Source: HdN1 sp052035295 (lineage in GTDB: Bacteria > Pseudomonadota > Gammaproteobacteria > Pseudomonadales > Ketobacteraceae). From it: a DNA stretch of 64,000 nt. Position numbers and translations under genes: made by a program. The first letter of the stretch is position 1. Each line of letters begins with the position of its first letter. The notes under the pieces are model-generated. The model was not told the origin of the DNA, made no database searches, and saw only the letters and a list, made by a program, of their open reading frames with translations. The DNA is taken from the NCBI GenBank assembly GCA_052035295.1, contig JBPOHS010000015.1:1-64000 (forward strand), in the 5' to 3' direction. Of the stretch, positions 26,605 through 35,291 are shown in pieces.

Positions 26605-27345
26605 TTGAAGGTGCTTGTCGTTACATCGGAAGTCACGTTCGTGCCGGACAATTACGATCAACTGATCGTGCGTCTGGCCGAGCTGCCACAGGTGGGAGGC
26701 CTGGTGATTTTGCGTAACTGGAACAAGGATGTATTTCTGAAAGCGCTGGGCTCCTGGGCCGTGGGCGCCAGGGATACGGGGCGTCAACTGTTGCTCAATG
26801 GCTTTGGCGACAGCACACAACGCCGACATGATGCCTACCGCGCCAAAGGAAAGCCGGTCTGGATGATGGATACCCTCAACTGCAATGATGCGCTCGAAAT
26901 TGTCAAGCTCAATGGCTTCGACCTGATCCTGAATGCCAGAACCCGCTGCATTTATAAAACGCCCATCCTGATGGCTCCGTCAATCGGGTGTGTCAATGTG
27001 CATCACGGCTTGCTGCCGGAACAGCGTGGCACCATGTGCGATTTATGGGCCTTGTCGGAATCCCGCCCGGCCGGATTCTCGCTGCACAAAATGTCAGAAA
27101 AAATTGATGATGGCGACATACTGTTGACTTGCGAAGTCGACGGAGGCGGGGAGAAGCGCTTCAGCGACTATCTTGCCCTCAGTGCCCGCATGGAATTTGA
27201 TGCCGTCAAACAATTTCTGACGGCGCTGGAGATAACGGGTTGCCTGAGCGGCACTCCCAATGTCAGCCAGCAGAAACGCAAACATTTTCGCAACCCCGAG
27301 ATTTCCGATATCAAGCGTATGAAAAAGGAAGGAATGAAACTATGA
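26605..27345 (+). CDS. Formyltransferase-fold protein, stand-alone
   Basis: Formyl-transferase family protein of 246 residues related to the catalytic domain of methionyl-tRNA formyltransferase and GART. The catalytic Asn-x-His block is present (CVNVHHGLLPEQRG, N131 and H133), as is the downstream acid in KIDDGDIL (168-169). It lacks the C-terminal OB domain of Fmt and the amidohydrolase or dehydrogenase domains of other relatives. I start it at TTG 26605, because GGGGAG lies 8 bases upstream and the Rossmann strand (KVLVVTSEV) begins there; the longer open frame upstream consists of tandem-repeat sequence. It probably N-formylates a cluster intermediate using formyl-tetrahydrofolate, but some fold relatives transfer other groups. 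Its stop overlaps the next start (ATGA). Confidence 0.7.
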   Translation: MKVLVVTSEVTFVPDNYDQLIVRLAELPQVGGLVILRNWNKDVFLKALGSWAVGARDTGRQLLLNGFGDSTQRRHDAYRAKGKPVWMMDTLNCNDALEIVKLNGFDLILNARTRCIYKTPILMAPSIGCVNVHHGLLPEQRGTMCDLWALSESRPAGFSLHKMSEKIDDGDILLTCEVDGGGEKRFSDYLALSARMEFDAVKQFLTALEITGCLSGTPNVSQQKRKHFRNPEISDIKRMKKEGMKL

Positions 27346-29840
27346 GTCAGTTGATAGTCACCATTCATGGCAATCCAGGTGTTGCCTCTGACTTTGATGA
27401 TGTACTGGCTGCCCTCAATGCCAATGCCAAGTTGAGTCGCATTGCCCGCCCGAAAGAAGGCGCCTCGTTGGCCACCCTGATCAGCCAGATTGATCGGGAA
27501 GTAACGACGCAGGCGTGCGATGAAGTCATTGTCATTGCGTATTCGTGGGGTTCATATCTGGCCTTGCAATGGGCGCTGACCGCACAAAAGAAACCAACGC
27601 TGCTGGTGCTGGTCAATCCCACCCTGAGTTCACATAATCCGATTCCATCCTTTTTGCGTCACTTGACCAACCTGCCGGTGCTTGGAAAATTGCTGCTGAA
27701 CAAATTGGCCAAGAGCAAGACGCCGGAATTTGTGTCCCACAGTTTCGCACCGGCAAAACCGACGCCGACGCAGCGCGAGCGGATGACTACCCAATTGCTT
27801 GATCCGGACATGTGGAAAGGGGCCATCGAATACAAACTGGTTCAACAAGAAAACCCGCTGCCGACGTCACGCCACCTGACCGGTGTCAAAACGCTGGTCA
27901 TCCGTGGCGCCCAGGATGCCTCTGTCGAGTGGTTGCCACAGCGTGATCTGCTGAATGCAATACTGGGTGGCAATGCACATTACACCCTTGAAGAAATTGC
28001 CGGCGCGGGGCACGCCTTGCCGTGGACCCATGCATCGGCCCTGGCAGATCTCATCCGTAACGCTATACCTGCGGGGAATGCGGCGGCCACACCGCCCACC
28101 GCGACGGGCGACAAACTCGATGTGAACCTTCGTATTGGTTACCAGCCCGGTGCAACCATCAACAACAACATCACCTGCTATCTCGAGCGGCATCTGGCGC
28201 GTTTCCCTGAAAGGGCGGCGATCCGCTGGGTGAATTCCGCTGACGTGAGCGCGTTTTCCGGCGACCATAATGTTGCCATGCAGCATCACGAAATCACGTT
28301 CGCCCAATTCGGTGATGGCATACGCCGTGTGGCGTCCGGTTTGAAGAAACTCGGCATCGGCAAAGGCGATCGCGTCATTCTGTTCCTGCCCATGAGTGTG
28401 GGCATGTACACGGCCATGTGCGCCATTCAACGCATTGGTGCCATTTCGGTATTCCTGGATTCGTGGGCGCGTCGCACGCATCTGGGAGCCAGTGCCGAAT
28501 GTGTCGATCCCAAGGCCATGATCAGTCACAAGGCGGCTTTCGATCTGGTATCGCAGGTGCCTGAATTCAATTCCATGAAACTGCGCATCATTGCCGGGCC
28601 GGGAAATGACGGTACGTTCGATGCTCAGCTGGAAGAACTGTTCAAGGCGCCACCCGATCTGGATATCGCCGCTGTCGAATCGGAAACCACCGCGTTGATT
28701 ACGTTTACCACCGGCAGTTCCGGCAAGCCCAAGGGCGCCAATCGTACCCACCGGTTCCTGGCCGCGCAGCACGAAGCCTTGTGGGAAGTGATTCCCTATA
28801 CGCCGACGGATTCCGATATGCCGGCGTTCCCGATTTTCTCGCTCAATAACCTCGCCAGCGGTGTAACGACAGTCCTGCCTGCGCTGGATCTCGCCAAGCC
28901 CAGCGAGAAGGATGCCGCGTCACTGGTGAGCCAGATCCTGCACGGCAGCATCACATGCACGACGTTATCGCCGTCGATGCTGAACAACGTGTCTGCGTAT
29001 TGCATTGCGAATAATGTACAACTGAATGGCCTGCGTCGGGTCGTCACCGGTGGCGCGCCGATCAGCAAGGACAACGTGCGCGATTTCAAGTCGATAGCAC
29101 CCACGGCGGAAGTATGGATTCTCTACGGTTCTACCGAAGTCGAGCCGATGGCGCATATCGAAGCCGCCGAAATGCTGGGCCTGCCTGAAAACGAAGACCC
29201 GGAAATCGTTGAGTCCGGTGTCAACGTGGGGCACATCAGCGAAGATCTGCGCTACAAATTCATTCGTGCGACACATGACAATATCGATTTTTCCGACACC
29301 GGTTGGGACAAACTGGAAGTGGCAAAAGGGGCCATCGGCGAATTCATCGTCACCGGGGATCACGTCTGCCAGGATTACTACAATAATCCGGAAGCGTTCT
29401 TCAAGGCGAAAATCAAGGATGATACCGGTGCCGTGTGGCATCGTACCGGGGATCTGGCCTATATCGATGACGCCGGGTATCTGTGGGTCGTGGGCCGCAT
29501 TCACAACATGATCAATCGTGCCGGTGAATATTATTTTCCGGTCAGCGCCGAGATCATTTTGAAGCGTTGCGCCTTTGTCAAGCGCGGCGCGTTTTTCGCC
29601 ATTCCCGATGCAACACTGGGTGAGCGTACGGCGGTCGCCATTGAAATCGTCGAGGGCTATGACGATCTGCAAAATGGCATGCAGGAAATTATCCGCCTGT
29701 TTGCCAAAAACAAGATTGTTGTTGATTCCTTTTTTGTCGTTGACGCCATCCCCATGGATCCGCGACATCATTCAAAAGTTGAATATGCCGTGCTGCGTGA
29801 CATGATCGTCAGTGGCGACACCAGGGATTATCTCAAGTAG
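27342..29840 (+). CDS. Alpha/beta-hydrolase fused to AMP-forming acyl ligase
   Basis: Two enzymes in one chain of 832 residues. Residues 1-245 are an alpha/beta-hydrolase with a likely triad Ser68 (AYSWGSY), Asp192 (RGAQDAS) and His224 (AGAGHALPW). Residues about 260-832 are an ANL-superfamily adenylating enzyme with FTTGSSGKPKG (455-465), the YGSTEVEPMA acyl-site loop, the RTGDLAYIDDAGYLWVVGR hinge and a C-terminal HSKVEY lysine. The stretch AFPIFSLNNLASGVTTVLP recalls OleC-type beta-lactone synthetases and related fatty-acid ligases. OleB-OleC fusions exist, but OleB uses an Asp nucleophile and this domain has Ser. The start ATG overlaps the preceding stop, suggesting translational coupling; longer open sequence upstream is the formyltransferase gene in another frame. 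Confidence 0.8.
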   Translation: MSQLIVTIHGNPGVASDFDDVLAALNANAKLSRIARPKEGASLATLISQIDREVTTQACDEVIVIAYSWGSYLALQWALTAQKKPTLLVLVNPTLSSHNPIPSFLRHLTNLPVLGKLLLNKLAKSKTPEFVSHSFAPAKPTPTQRERMTTQLLDPDMWKGAIEYKLVQQENPLPTSRHLTGVKTLVIRGAQDASVEWLPQRDLLNAILGGNAHYTLEEIAGAGHALPWTHASALADLIRNAIPAGNAAATPPTATGDKLDVNLRIGYQPGATINNNITCYLERHLARFPERAAIRWVNSADVSAFSGDHNVAMQHHEITFAQFGDGIRRVASGLKKLGIGKGDRVILFLPMSVGMYTAMCAIQRIGAISVFLDSWARRTHLGASAECVDPKAMISHKAAFDLVSQVPEFNSMKLRIIAGPGNDGTFDAQLEELFKAPPDLDIAAVESETTALITFTTGSSGKPKGANRTHRFLAAQHEALWEVIPYTPTDSDMPAFPIFSLNNLASGVTTVLPALDLAKPSEKDAASLVSQILHGSITCTTLSPSMLNNVSAYCIANNVQLNGLRRVVTGGAPISKDNVRDFKSIAPTAEVWILYGSTEVEPMAHIEAAEMLGLPENEDPEIVESGVNVGHISEDLRYKFIRATHDNIDFSDTGWDKLEVAKGAIGEFIVTGDHVCQDYYNNPEAFFKAKIKDDTGAVWHRTGDLAYIDDAGYLWVVGRIHNMINRAGEYYFPVSAEIILKRCAFVKRGAFFAIPDATLGERTAVAIEIVEGYDDLQNGMQEIIRLFAKNKIVVDSFFVVDAIPMDPRHHSKVEYAVLRDMIVSGDTRDYLK

Positions 29841-29846
29841 AACATC

Positions 29847-30776
29847 ATGAATACACATGACCCGAATGCGCTGGCGTTGAGATGGTGGCAGTTCATCAAG
29901 GAACGTTTCTCGCCAGGAGAACACCTGTTGATGGTGTTGTTTCTGGTGCTGGGCAATAGTGCAGTGGCCTGCCATTTGCTGGGCATGACCTGGAAGCCGT
30001 CCTTGTTCGCGGTTAGTTATCTGGTTGCGCTGTCGTTCTTTTTTCGCCTGCGCTGCTTTGATGAAATCAAGGATTACCAGGTCGATCTCACGGTCAATCC
30101 CACACGCCCGCTGGCGCGTGGGCTGCTCAAGATCAGCGAAGTCAAGGTGATGTTCCTGACCCTGACCGTGTTTGAGCTTGCCTTGGTGATGAGCTTATCG
30201 TTATCGATATTCTGGGTGCATGTTGTCGCTGTCATTTACAGTTATGTCATGTACCGCGAATTCTTTATTGGCAAATATTTGTCGCCCCATCTCACCACCT
30301 ATGCCATCGTGCATACGTTTGTTTCCATTCTGGTTGGCTACTCGGTAATTGCCATCAACACCGGCATCGGGTTTGCTGAATTTCCGTCGTCCATACTCAG
30401 CCTGGGTGTGGTGAACTGGGCACTGTTCAATTTGTTCGAGTTTGCCAGAAAAACCTACAGCCCCGAGGAAGAGCGTCCCCATGTTGCGACTTATTCTTCG
30501 CTGTTCGGTGCCTGGGGCGCGGGTCTGCTCAGCTTGAGTCAGGTGGCGTTTGCCCTGGTCATTCTGGCCGCAGTAACGAGCCAGTCAGGTGGCGTGGCAA
30601 CCATGCTCTCGGGCGTCGGTTACCTCCATTATCTCGGGGCAGGCCTGGTTACGGCGACGACAGTATTCTACGCGCTGTCACCGACGGTAAAAAATGCAAA
30701 ACTGTTCCGCGGTGTATGCGGCGCCTACCTGGTGGTGTTTTTTGCCATTCTTTCCGCCCAAGGGTTTTTGTCCTGA
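29847..30776 (+). CDS. UbiA-family membrane prenyltransferase
   Basis: Integral membrane protein of 309 residues with about eight to nine helices. The first aspartate-rich diphosphate/Mg site is FDEIKDYQVD (71-80), followed by the family's NPTRPLARG. The second site, usually DxxxD, appears here as an acidic RKTYSPEEE stretch (201-209) followed by TYSSLFG. UbiA proteins transfer a prenyl group from its diphosphate to an aromatic ring or, in archaeal lipid synthesis, to a glycerol ether. The acceptor here is unknown. It begins 6 bases after the ligase stop, firmly within the operon. Confidence 0.82.
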   Translation: MNTHDPNALALRWWQFIKERFSPGEHLLMVLFLVLGNSAVACHLLGMTWKPSLFAVSYLVALSFFFRLRCFDEIKDYQVDLTVNPTRPLARGLLKISEVKVMFLTLTVFELALVMSLSLSIFWVHVVAVIYSYVMYREFFIGKYLSPHLTTYAIVHTFVSILVGYSVIAINTGIGFAEFPSSILSLGVVNWALFNLFEFARKTYSPEEERPHVATYSSLFGAWGAGLLSLSQVAFALVILAAVTSQSGGVATMLSGVGYLHYLGAGLVTATTVFYALSPTVKNAKLFRGVCGAYLVVFFAILSAQGFLS

Positions 30777-30797
30777 TTCCGTTTTGAGGCAAGCACA

Positions 30798-33488
30798 ATG
30801 TTGGTTTTAAAAAGCTCTGTTGATATTTTTGCGAAGAAAGAAGCAGGCGGGAAGGGATACAATCTTTATGTGATGTCCAACAGCGGCATTCCGGTACCGG
30901 AATGGGCGGTGTTGGGGCGTTCCTGTTACGAGGCTTTCGTCGCGTCAGCTGGCATCGAGCCCGCTTTGGCAGCAACCATTGCCCGCTTCGAAGCCGGCCA
31001 GTGCGATGCCAAACAGGCGTCCGAGGAAATTGCCGCGCTGATCCTGAAAACGCCGTTGCCTGCCGATATCCGGGCGCTCGCGGAAAAAGCCTACGCATCC
31101 GTCGGTCTTGACCAGATGATTTCGGTGCGTTCGTCTGCTGCCGATGAAGACAGCGCGGCGCATTCCTTTGCGGGTCAGCTGTCGAGCTTTCTGTATGTGA
31201 AAGGGATTGATGACGCCTGCCGTTTCCTGCAGGAATGCTGGGCATCTGGTTATACCGATCGCAGCCTGATTTACCGCAAGGAAAACCATATCCCGTTAAC
31301 CGGTATCGCCGTCGCCGTGGTGTTCCAGCGCATGATCGATCCGGATTGTTCCGGCGTCATGTTCACCTGTGAACCCATGCAGGAAACCCTCGATCAGTTC
31401 GTGGTGAGCGCTGTCTACGGCGTGGGTGAGGGGCTGGTATCTGGCGCCCTGGATGCTGACAGTTACTGGTTGAATGCCAAAACAGGGGCGGTCGAAACTC
31501 AGGAAATCGTCGACAAGGTCGAGGCTTTCCGGCGTACCGCGTCAGGTCATTGCAGTGCGGCACCGGTCGATGAAAATCTGGTGAAAGCCGCCGTACTGGA
31601 TCGGCAGAAACTGCTGCAATTGCACCAGCTGGGGCAAAACGTGCTGGCGCGTTATCGCACCCCGCAAGACATCGAATGGGCCTTCGAGAACAACAAACTC
31701 TACGCACTGCAAACGCGTCCCGTCACCACGCTCAACCGCAACCTGACGGGTTATCCCAACCTGTGGGACAATTCCAACATCGTGGAAAGCTACGGCGGTG
31801 TCACCTCACCCCTGTCGTTCAGCTTTGCGCTGGAAAACTACAAGAACGTTTACATCCAGTTTTGCGAAATTCTCAGCGTGCCACGCAACGTCGTCAAGGA
31901 AATGGAATATTACCTCGGCAACATGCTGGGTTCGATCAATGGTCGCGTCTATTACAACCTCTACAACTGGTACAAGCTGGTCGGCGTGCTGCCCGGTTTC
32001 AAACAGAATCGCGAGTTCATGGAAACCATGATGGGCGTCGGCGAAACCTTGTCGGATGAAATCGCCACGCGTATCAAGCCTCATGAATCGTGGGACACTC
32101 CGATCGGTCGTTTCAGGAAATTCAAGACCGGGTTGGCGTTTCTCTATTATCACTTTGCCATCCAGAAAATCGTCGACAAGTTCCTGGCGGATTTTTCGCA
32201 TTCTTACGATATCTTTCGTCGCAAGGATTATTCCCGCATGTCGAGCGACGAGATTTTCGAGCAATATCTCGCCATGAATCGTGTCATGCTCGATAAATGG
32301 AAAGCACCGATCATCAACGATTTCTTGTGCATGGTGCATTTCGGCATGCTCAAGAAACTGACCGGGCTATGGCTGACCGGACTCGATGAAAATATCCAGA
32401 ACGACCTGCTGGCGGGCGAGGGCAATCTGGAAAGCGCGCTGCCGACCAAAACGCTGATCAGGATGGCCGGTGAAGTTGCCGCCAATGAAGGGTTGCGCCG
32501 GTTGATCGAATCCACTCGCGATGATCATTTGCTCGAAGTCCTGAAGCAAAGCCCCTACACTGATTTTTATCTCAAGGTGTGCGACTACATCGATCGCTTC
32601 GGCTTCCGCTGCATGAGCGAAATGAAACTGGAAGAAAAGGATCTGTTCACCGATCCGGCCTTCCTGTTCGTGTGCCTGAAGAACTATCTGCGGTCGGGCA
32701 CCACCAATCTCGAAGAGTACGAAAAGCGCGAGAAAGCGCTGCGCAGCACCGCCACGACCCGCGTCGAAAAAGCGTTACAGGGGTGGAAAAAGAACGTCTA
32801 TTTCTGGTCGCTCGAACACGCACGCAAGGCGGTACGCAACCGCGAAAACACACGTTTTGCGCGCACCCGTGCCTACGGGGTGGCGCGTTCGATGTTCCAG
32901 TCGATGGGAGAAAAACTCACCGGCATGGGCGTGCTCGACAAGCCCACCGATATTTTCTTCCTCACCTTGCAGGAAATCTACGGTATCCACCAGGGCACCT
33001 TGACCGCCTACAACCTCAAGAGCGTCGTGAGTCTGCGCAAAGGCGAATATGCCGAGTTTGAAGGTCTGGAACCGAAAATCCGCTTCCAGACCCGGGGACC
33101 GGTGTACTGGAAAAATCATTTCCTCGACGAACCGGAAACGCCGGAAGTCGAAGCGGGCGCGGACTACGATTTGAAGGGGCTGGCCTGCTGTCCGGGCATC
33201 GTGGAAGGCATTGTGCGCGTGGTGCATTCCCCCAATGAAGACCTGTCCCTCGACGGTCAGATCCTGGTGGCCAAGCGCACCGATCCGGGCTGGGTGCCGT
33301 TGTTCCCGAGTGTCTCGGGCTTGCTGGTGGAGCGGGGCAGCCTGCTGTCGCACTCGGCCATCGTGGCGCGGGAAATGGGTATTCCCGCCATTGTCGGGAT
33401 CAAAGGCTTGCTCAACACCCTGCAGACCGGCATGAAAATACGGTTTGATGGGCAAACCGGCACAGTCAAAATCCTCGAACGGCCCTGA
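30798..33488 (+). CDS. Rifampicin-phosphotransferase-like dikinase
   Basis: Cytosolic protein of 896 residues built like rifampicin phosphotransferase and the front parts of PEP synthase. It has an N-terminal ATP-grasp domain (GGKGYNLYVMSNSGIPVPEW, then VRSSAADEDS with SFAGQ, ending LYALQTRPVT at about 315-325), a large helical middle region (about 330-770), and a C-terminal swivelling phosphohistidine domain with His852 in LLSHSAIVAREMGIPAIVG. The PEP/pyruvate-binding barrel of true PEP synthase is missing. Such enzymes take the beta-phosphate of ATP onto His and pass it to a small-molecule hydroxyl. The operon context suggests a biosynthetic substrate, not an antibiotic. It is the last gene of the cluster, 21 bases after ubiA. 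Confidence 0.8.
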   Translation: MLVLKSSVDIFAKKEAGGKGYNLYVMSNSGIPVPEWAVLGRSCYEAFVASAGIEPALAATIARFEAGQCDAKQASEEIAALILKTPLPADIRALAEKAYASVGLDQMISVRSSAADEDSAAHSFAGQLSSFLYVKGIDDACRFLQECWASGYTDRSLIYRKENHIPLTGIAVAVVFQRMIDPDCSGVMFTCEPMQETLDQFVVSAVYGVGEGLVSGALDADSYWLNAKTGAVETQEIVDKVEAFRRTASGHCSAAPVDENLVKAAVLDRQKLLQLHQLGQNVLARYRTPQDIEWAFENNKLYALQTRPVTTLNRNLTGYPNLWDNSNIVESYGGVTSPLSFSFALENYKNVYIQFCEILSVPRNVVKEMEYYLGNMLGSINGRVYYNLYNWYKLVGVLPGFKQNREFMETMMGVGETLSDEIATRIKPHESWDTPIGRFRKFKTGLAFLYYHFAIQKIVDKFLADFSHSYDIFRRKDYSRMSSDEIFEQYLAMNRVMLDKWKAPIINDFLCMVHFGMLKKLTGLWLTGLDENIQNDLLAGEGNLESALPTKTLIRMAGEVAANEGLRRLIESTRDDHLLEVLKQSPYTDFYLKVCDYIDRFGFRCMSEMKLEEKDLFTDPAFLFVCLKNYLRSGTTNLEEYEKREKALRSTATTRVEKALQGWKKNVYFWSLEHARKAVRNRENTRFARTRAYGVARSMFQSMGEKLTGMGVLDKPTDIFFLTLQEIYGIHQGTLTAYNLKSVVSLRKGEYAEFEGLEPKIRFQTRGPVYWKNHFLDEPETPEVEAGADYDLKGLACCPGIVEGIVRVVHSPNEDLSLDGQILVAKRTDPGWVPLFPSVSGLLVERGSLLSHSAIVAREMGIPAIVGIKGLLNTLQTGMKIRFDGQTGTVKILERP

Positions 33489-33515
33489 TTCCTCGGGTCG
33501 CGCAGGGCATTTCCA

Positions 33516-33549
33516 AGCCGCTTCCCGCTCACTCCGGCGGGGTGCGGCT
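33516..33549. terminator. Possible weak convergent terminator
   Basis: AGCCGC-tt-CCCGC (33516-33528) can pair with GCGGG-gt-GCGGCT (33537-33549) with two central mismatches. It lies between the end of the six-gene cluster and the converging end of rnt. No T run follows on either strand, so intrinsic termination is doubtful. Confidence 0.3.
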
Positions 33550-34211
33550 CAATCTTCTACCTCACCCTCCGGTCCCAGGGGCAGCGCCTCGTCCAGCCCA
33601 CCCAGAGCTTTCCAGCGATTGACGATGTGACAGAACAGATCGGCGGTTTTCTCGGCGTCATAGAGGGCCGAGTGGGCTTCTTTCTGGCAGAACGTAATGC
33701 CAGCCGCATGACAGGCGCGCGCCAGCACGGTTTGTCCCAGCGCAACCCCCGCGAGCGTCGCCGTATCGAAACAACTGAAGGGATGAAAGGGATTGCGCTT
33801 GATCTGCGCGCGTGACGTCGCCGCGAACAGGAACTGATGGTCGAAGAACGCGTTATGGCCGACCAGTACGGCACGGTTGCACTCAAACGTCTGGATGGCC
33901 TTGCGGATGTCCGAAAAAATGGTCGTCAGCGCGTCTTTTTCGTCCACCGCATTGCGGAACGGGTGATAGGGATCGATCCCGGTGAATTCCAGGGCCGCCT
34001 TTTCGATATTGGCGCCGGCAAACGGTGCCACATGGAAGTGTCGGGTATGGTGCTTGGTGAGCCAGCCGTGGTCATCGAAGTGCAGGGTGACGGCGGCGAC
34101 TTCCAGCAAGGCATCGGTCGAGGCATTGAATCCCCCGGTCTCTACATCGATGACAACGGGTAAAAAGCCACGAAAACGGCGGGCGAGGGGATGCTTGTCT
34201 TTGGAACCCAC
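33549..34211 (-). CDS. rnt: Ribonuclease T
   Basis: DEDDh 3'-5' exoribonuclease that trims the 3' ends of tRNAs and other stable RNAs. The three exonuclease motifs are clear: VIDVETGGFN (Exo I), VGHNAFFDHQFL (Exo II) and HSALYDAEKTADLF (Exo III with the catalytic His). At 220 residues it matches E. coli RNase T (215). It is transcribed against the upstream lipid-type cluster and divergently from motY, as in Pseudomonas-type gene order. Confidence 0.95.
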   Translation of the reverse strand: MGSKDKHPLARRFRGFLPVVIDVETGGFNASTDALLEVAAVTLHFDDHGWLTKHHTRHFHVAPFAGANIEKAALEFTGIDPYHPFRNAVDEKDALTTIFSDIRKAIQTFECNRAVLVGHNAFFDHQFLFAATSRAQIKRNPFHPFSCFDTATLAGVALGQTVLARACHAAGITFCQKEAHSALYDAEKTADLFCHIVNRWKALGGLDEALPLGPEGEVED

Positions 34212-34324
34212 GGAAATTGCCTCGACCTGATTAAAGCCGCATCCTACCTTACCGGGGTGATCGCGCTCAAGTTTGCTACGGATCTGCCGACTAAACTTGC
34301 ATCAAGGCCCGGTGCTCTGCAGTC

Positions 34325-35254
34325 ATGTCGCTCAACCCTTATTCACCCAATGAAATTCCGGATACCGCCCGCGCCGCCGGCACGCGCCCCCTCTGGTTGG
34401 TCTGCACCGGGGTGCTGGTCGGGCTGATGCTGGGCTTGTGGGTATCGTCCGCGCATGCCACCAGCTATGAGGCGCGTCTTGATGTGGCAAGCTGGAACCT
34501 TGAGCCTTCCCCCCTCGAATGCAAATTGTGGCAAGCCGTTCCCAATTATGGCGAGGCCGTGTTTTCGCTGCGTGCGGGTGAGCGCTTGCAGTTTTACCTG
34601 AAGACCCTGCAACCGGTGTACAAATCCGGCAAGGCGCAGCTGGCAGTGTCGGCACCGGTATGGCATGACGGCGTCAAATCCATTGCCGTGGGCGCCACCG
34701 ATGTTGTGCCGGGGACCAAACCGGTGGTCGTGGGGGAGAATATTGCCCAGCGCTTTCTTGCCGAGCTGCAGTCGGGCATGTTCCCGTCGATCAAGATGCC
34801 CGGTTGGTATGCGCCGCACGATATCCAGGTGGATGTTTCGGCGGTCAATTTCGGCACCGCATACCAGGGCTACCTGAGTTGCATGACGTCGTTGTTTCCT
34901 GCCAATTTCGAGCAATTGCAGGCATCGATGCTGCATTTCAGAACGGATCTGTGGAAGGTTGAAGGCACTACCCAGCAACGGCTGGACTTGTTGGCGGGTT
35001 ACCTGGCGCTGGATTCCAGCGTGAAGAAGATCATCATCGATGGTCACACGGACACGGTGGGTCGTCGCGGCCACAACTGGGAGCTTTCCCGTCTGCGGGC
35101 GAATGCTGCGCGTGAGTACCTCATCAGCAAGGGTGTTGCTGCTGACATGATCCTGATGCGTTATTGGGGTGAAACGCGTAACGTCATCAAAAAAGGCAAT
35201 AACAGGAACGTCGCCGTCAACCGCCGGGTGCTCGTTCAACTCGTGAAAGGTTGA
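34325..35254 (+). CDS. motY: MotY-like T-ring flagellar motor protein
   Basis: Periplasmic protein of the flagellar T ring that helps hold sodium-type stators. An N-terminal membrane/signal segment (about 23-45, ending SAHA) is followed by the MotY N-terminal domain (SYEARLDVASWNLEPSPLEC) and a C-terminal OmpA-like peptidoglycan-binding domain (IIIDGHTDTVGRRGHNWELS). Length 309. Neighbours rnt and argG fit the Pseudomonas arrangement. The cytoplasmic stretch before the hydrophobic segment is rather long for a signal peptide, so the true start might be slightly different. Confidence 0.85.
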   Translation: MSLNPYSPNEIPDTARAAGTRPLWLVCTGVLVGLMLGLWVSSAHATSYEARLDVASWNLEPSPLECKLWQAVPNYGEAVFSLRAGERLQFYLKTLQPVYKSGKAQLAVSAPVWHDGVKSIAVGATDVVPGTKPVVVGENIAQRFLAELQSGMFPSIKMPGWYAPHDIQVDVSAVNFGTAYQGYLSCMTSLFPANFEQLQASMLHFRTDLWKVEGTTQQRLDLLAGYLALDSSVKKIIIDGHTDTVGRRGHNWELSRLRANAAREYLISKGVAADMILMRYWGETRNVIKKGNNRNVAVNRRVLVQLVKG

Positions 35255-35291
35255 CCCCAAGTTCAACGAAAATCTCTGCAACGATCGATCC

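Noticed and set aside
27342..29840. OleBC olefin-synthesis protein
   Set aside because: OleA and OleD are absent, and the hydrolase has a Ser nucleophile where OleB has Asp; only the ligase half is OleC-like.
22456..33488. Complete archaeal ether-lipid pathway
   Set aside because: No geranylgeranylglyceryl-phosphate synthase, glycerol-1-phosphate dehydrogenase or prenyl diphosphate synthase is encoded in the window; only isolated parts resemble that pathway.
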